From RGIG7378 sp045588325 (GTDB lineage: Bacteria; Bacillota; Clostridia; RGIG7378): DNA of 22,318 nucleotides. Shown here piece after piece: positions 21,815 to 22,318 of the stretch. The position numbers and the translations under genes were made by a program. Positions within the stretch are counted from its first letter, which is position 1. The number at the start of each line of letters is the position of its first letter. Where the stretch lies: NCBI GenBank assembly GCA_045588325.1, contig JAZNEA010000014.1, positions 1 through 22,318 of the forward strand, read 5' to 3'. The notes beneath the pieces were generated by a model, which saw only the letters and a program-made list of their open reading frames with translations, searched no databases and had not been told where the DNA came from.

Positions 21815-22318
21815 ATGGATAACGAGAGGATAGGTACGCTTACAGTGGTTGCCACCCCCATAGGCAACCTGGGAGACATTACTCCCAGAGCCGTGGAGGC
21901 TCTGGCACAGGCAGACACCATTGCAGCAGAGGATACGCGCAGGACTTTGCAGCTGCTCAATCACTTGGGGATAAAGAACAATCTCATTAGCTATTATCGC
22001 CACAACGAGGAGGCCAGGGTTGACTATATGCTGTCTTTGTTGGAGCAGGGACAGAACATAGCCTTGGTTTCTGACGCAGGTACGCCAGGGATCAGCGACC
22101 CAGGGCAGGTGTTGATTCAGGCCGCCACAGAGGCAGGTTATCCAGTAACCATGACTCCGGGACCAGCTGCCTGCATACAGGCGCTTGTGCTGTCTGGCTT
22201 GCCAACAGATCGCTTTACTTTCGAGGGTTTTTTGCCCATGAACAAGAAGAACAGGCGAACCAGGATGGAGCAATTAACCGGAGAGACCCGTACCATGGTG
22301 TTTTATGAAGTCGGATCG
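21815..22318 (+). CDS. rsmI: RsmI, 16S rRNA (cytidine-1402 2'-O) methyltransferase, 5' part
   Basis: The window holds the first 168 codons; the family is about 280 residues long, so the C-terminal part is cut off by the window end. Visible signatures are VVATPIGNLGDIT, AAEDTRRT, SDAGTPGISDPG and TPGPAA, all of the tetrapyrrole-methylase-like RsmI fold. The enzyme methylates the ribose of C1402 in 16S rRNA and supports decoding fidelity at the P-site. GGAGGA at 21805-21810 fits the ATG at 21815; another ATG at 21811 meets a stop after three codons. It follows trmN6 by 13 bases, probably in one operon. Confidence 0.95.
   Translation, partial: MDNERIGTLTVVATPIGNLGDITPRAVEALAQADTIAAEDTRRTLQLLNHLGIKNNLISYYRHNEEARVDYMLSLLEQGQNIALVSDAGTPGISDPGQVLIQAATEAGYPVTMTPGPAACIQALVLSGLPTDRFTFEGFLPMNKKNRRTRMEQLTGETRTMVFYEVGS

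Overview
The window looks like chromosomal DNA of a low- to mid-GC Gram-positive bacterium of the class Clostridia, probably a gut or anaerobic lineage related to Lachnospiraceae or Oscillospiraceae. The evidence is a MurT-GatD pair, a RicT (YaaT) gene close to the TrmN6 and RsmI methyltransferase genes as in Bacillus and Clostridia, a SpoVB-like flippase, a two-cluster ferredoxin, strong GGAGG ribosome sites and vegetative sigma-A type promoters. This is inferred from gene families and local signals; no species can be named.

Left edge (1-1473): a mosaic of purine-rich intergenic repeats and a bidirectional terminator lie beyond the 3' end of a leftward M23 peptidase gene. That gene has a perfect-consensus promoter. 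A 316-bp intergenic region then separates it from the main operon. It holds two rightward promoter candidates, three operator-like dyads and a 5'UTR stem-loop.

Main operon (1474-14050, seven genes, gaps of 1-32 bases, strong terminator at the end): a secreted solute-binding protein carrying two carbohydrate-binding-like modules; a first pair of sugar ABC permeases; a membrane protein fusing a signal peptide, an NHL-type beta-propeller, TPR helices and a Yip1-type membrane domain; a large secreted DUF5696-type protein that resembles a glycoside hydrolase; and a second pair of sugar ABC permeases, the first of which has an additional four-helix N-terminal membrane domain. No ATPase is encoded, so a shared MsmK/UgpC-type ATPase elsewhere is presumed. 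Codon use is strongly biased, as in highly expressed genes. This arrangement is the best candidate for an undescribed system: a glycan capture and import machine with two permease heterodimers and uncharacterised accessory proteins. I recall similar gene sets in Paenibacillus and gut Clostridia, but know of no functional description.

Middle (14051-17599): a membrane-anchored DUF4340 protein; a PC4/YdbC-like single-stranded DNA binding protein whose promoter is straddled by an inverted repeat; and a leftward SpoVB/MOP flippase.

Right (17600-22318): murT and gatD for amidation of lipid II glutamate, where the GatD nucleophile position reads Ser instead of Cys; ricT; a 55-residue 2[4Fe-4S] ferredoxin with its own promoter and terminator; a TrmN6-like tRNA methyltransferase; and the first 168 codons of rsmI, cut by the window end. 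I saw no tRNA, rRNA, CRISPR array or insertion sequence.
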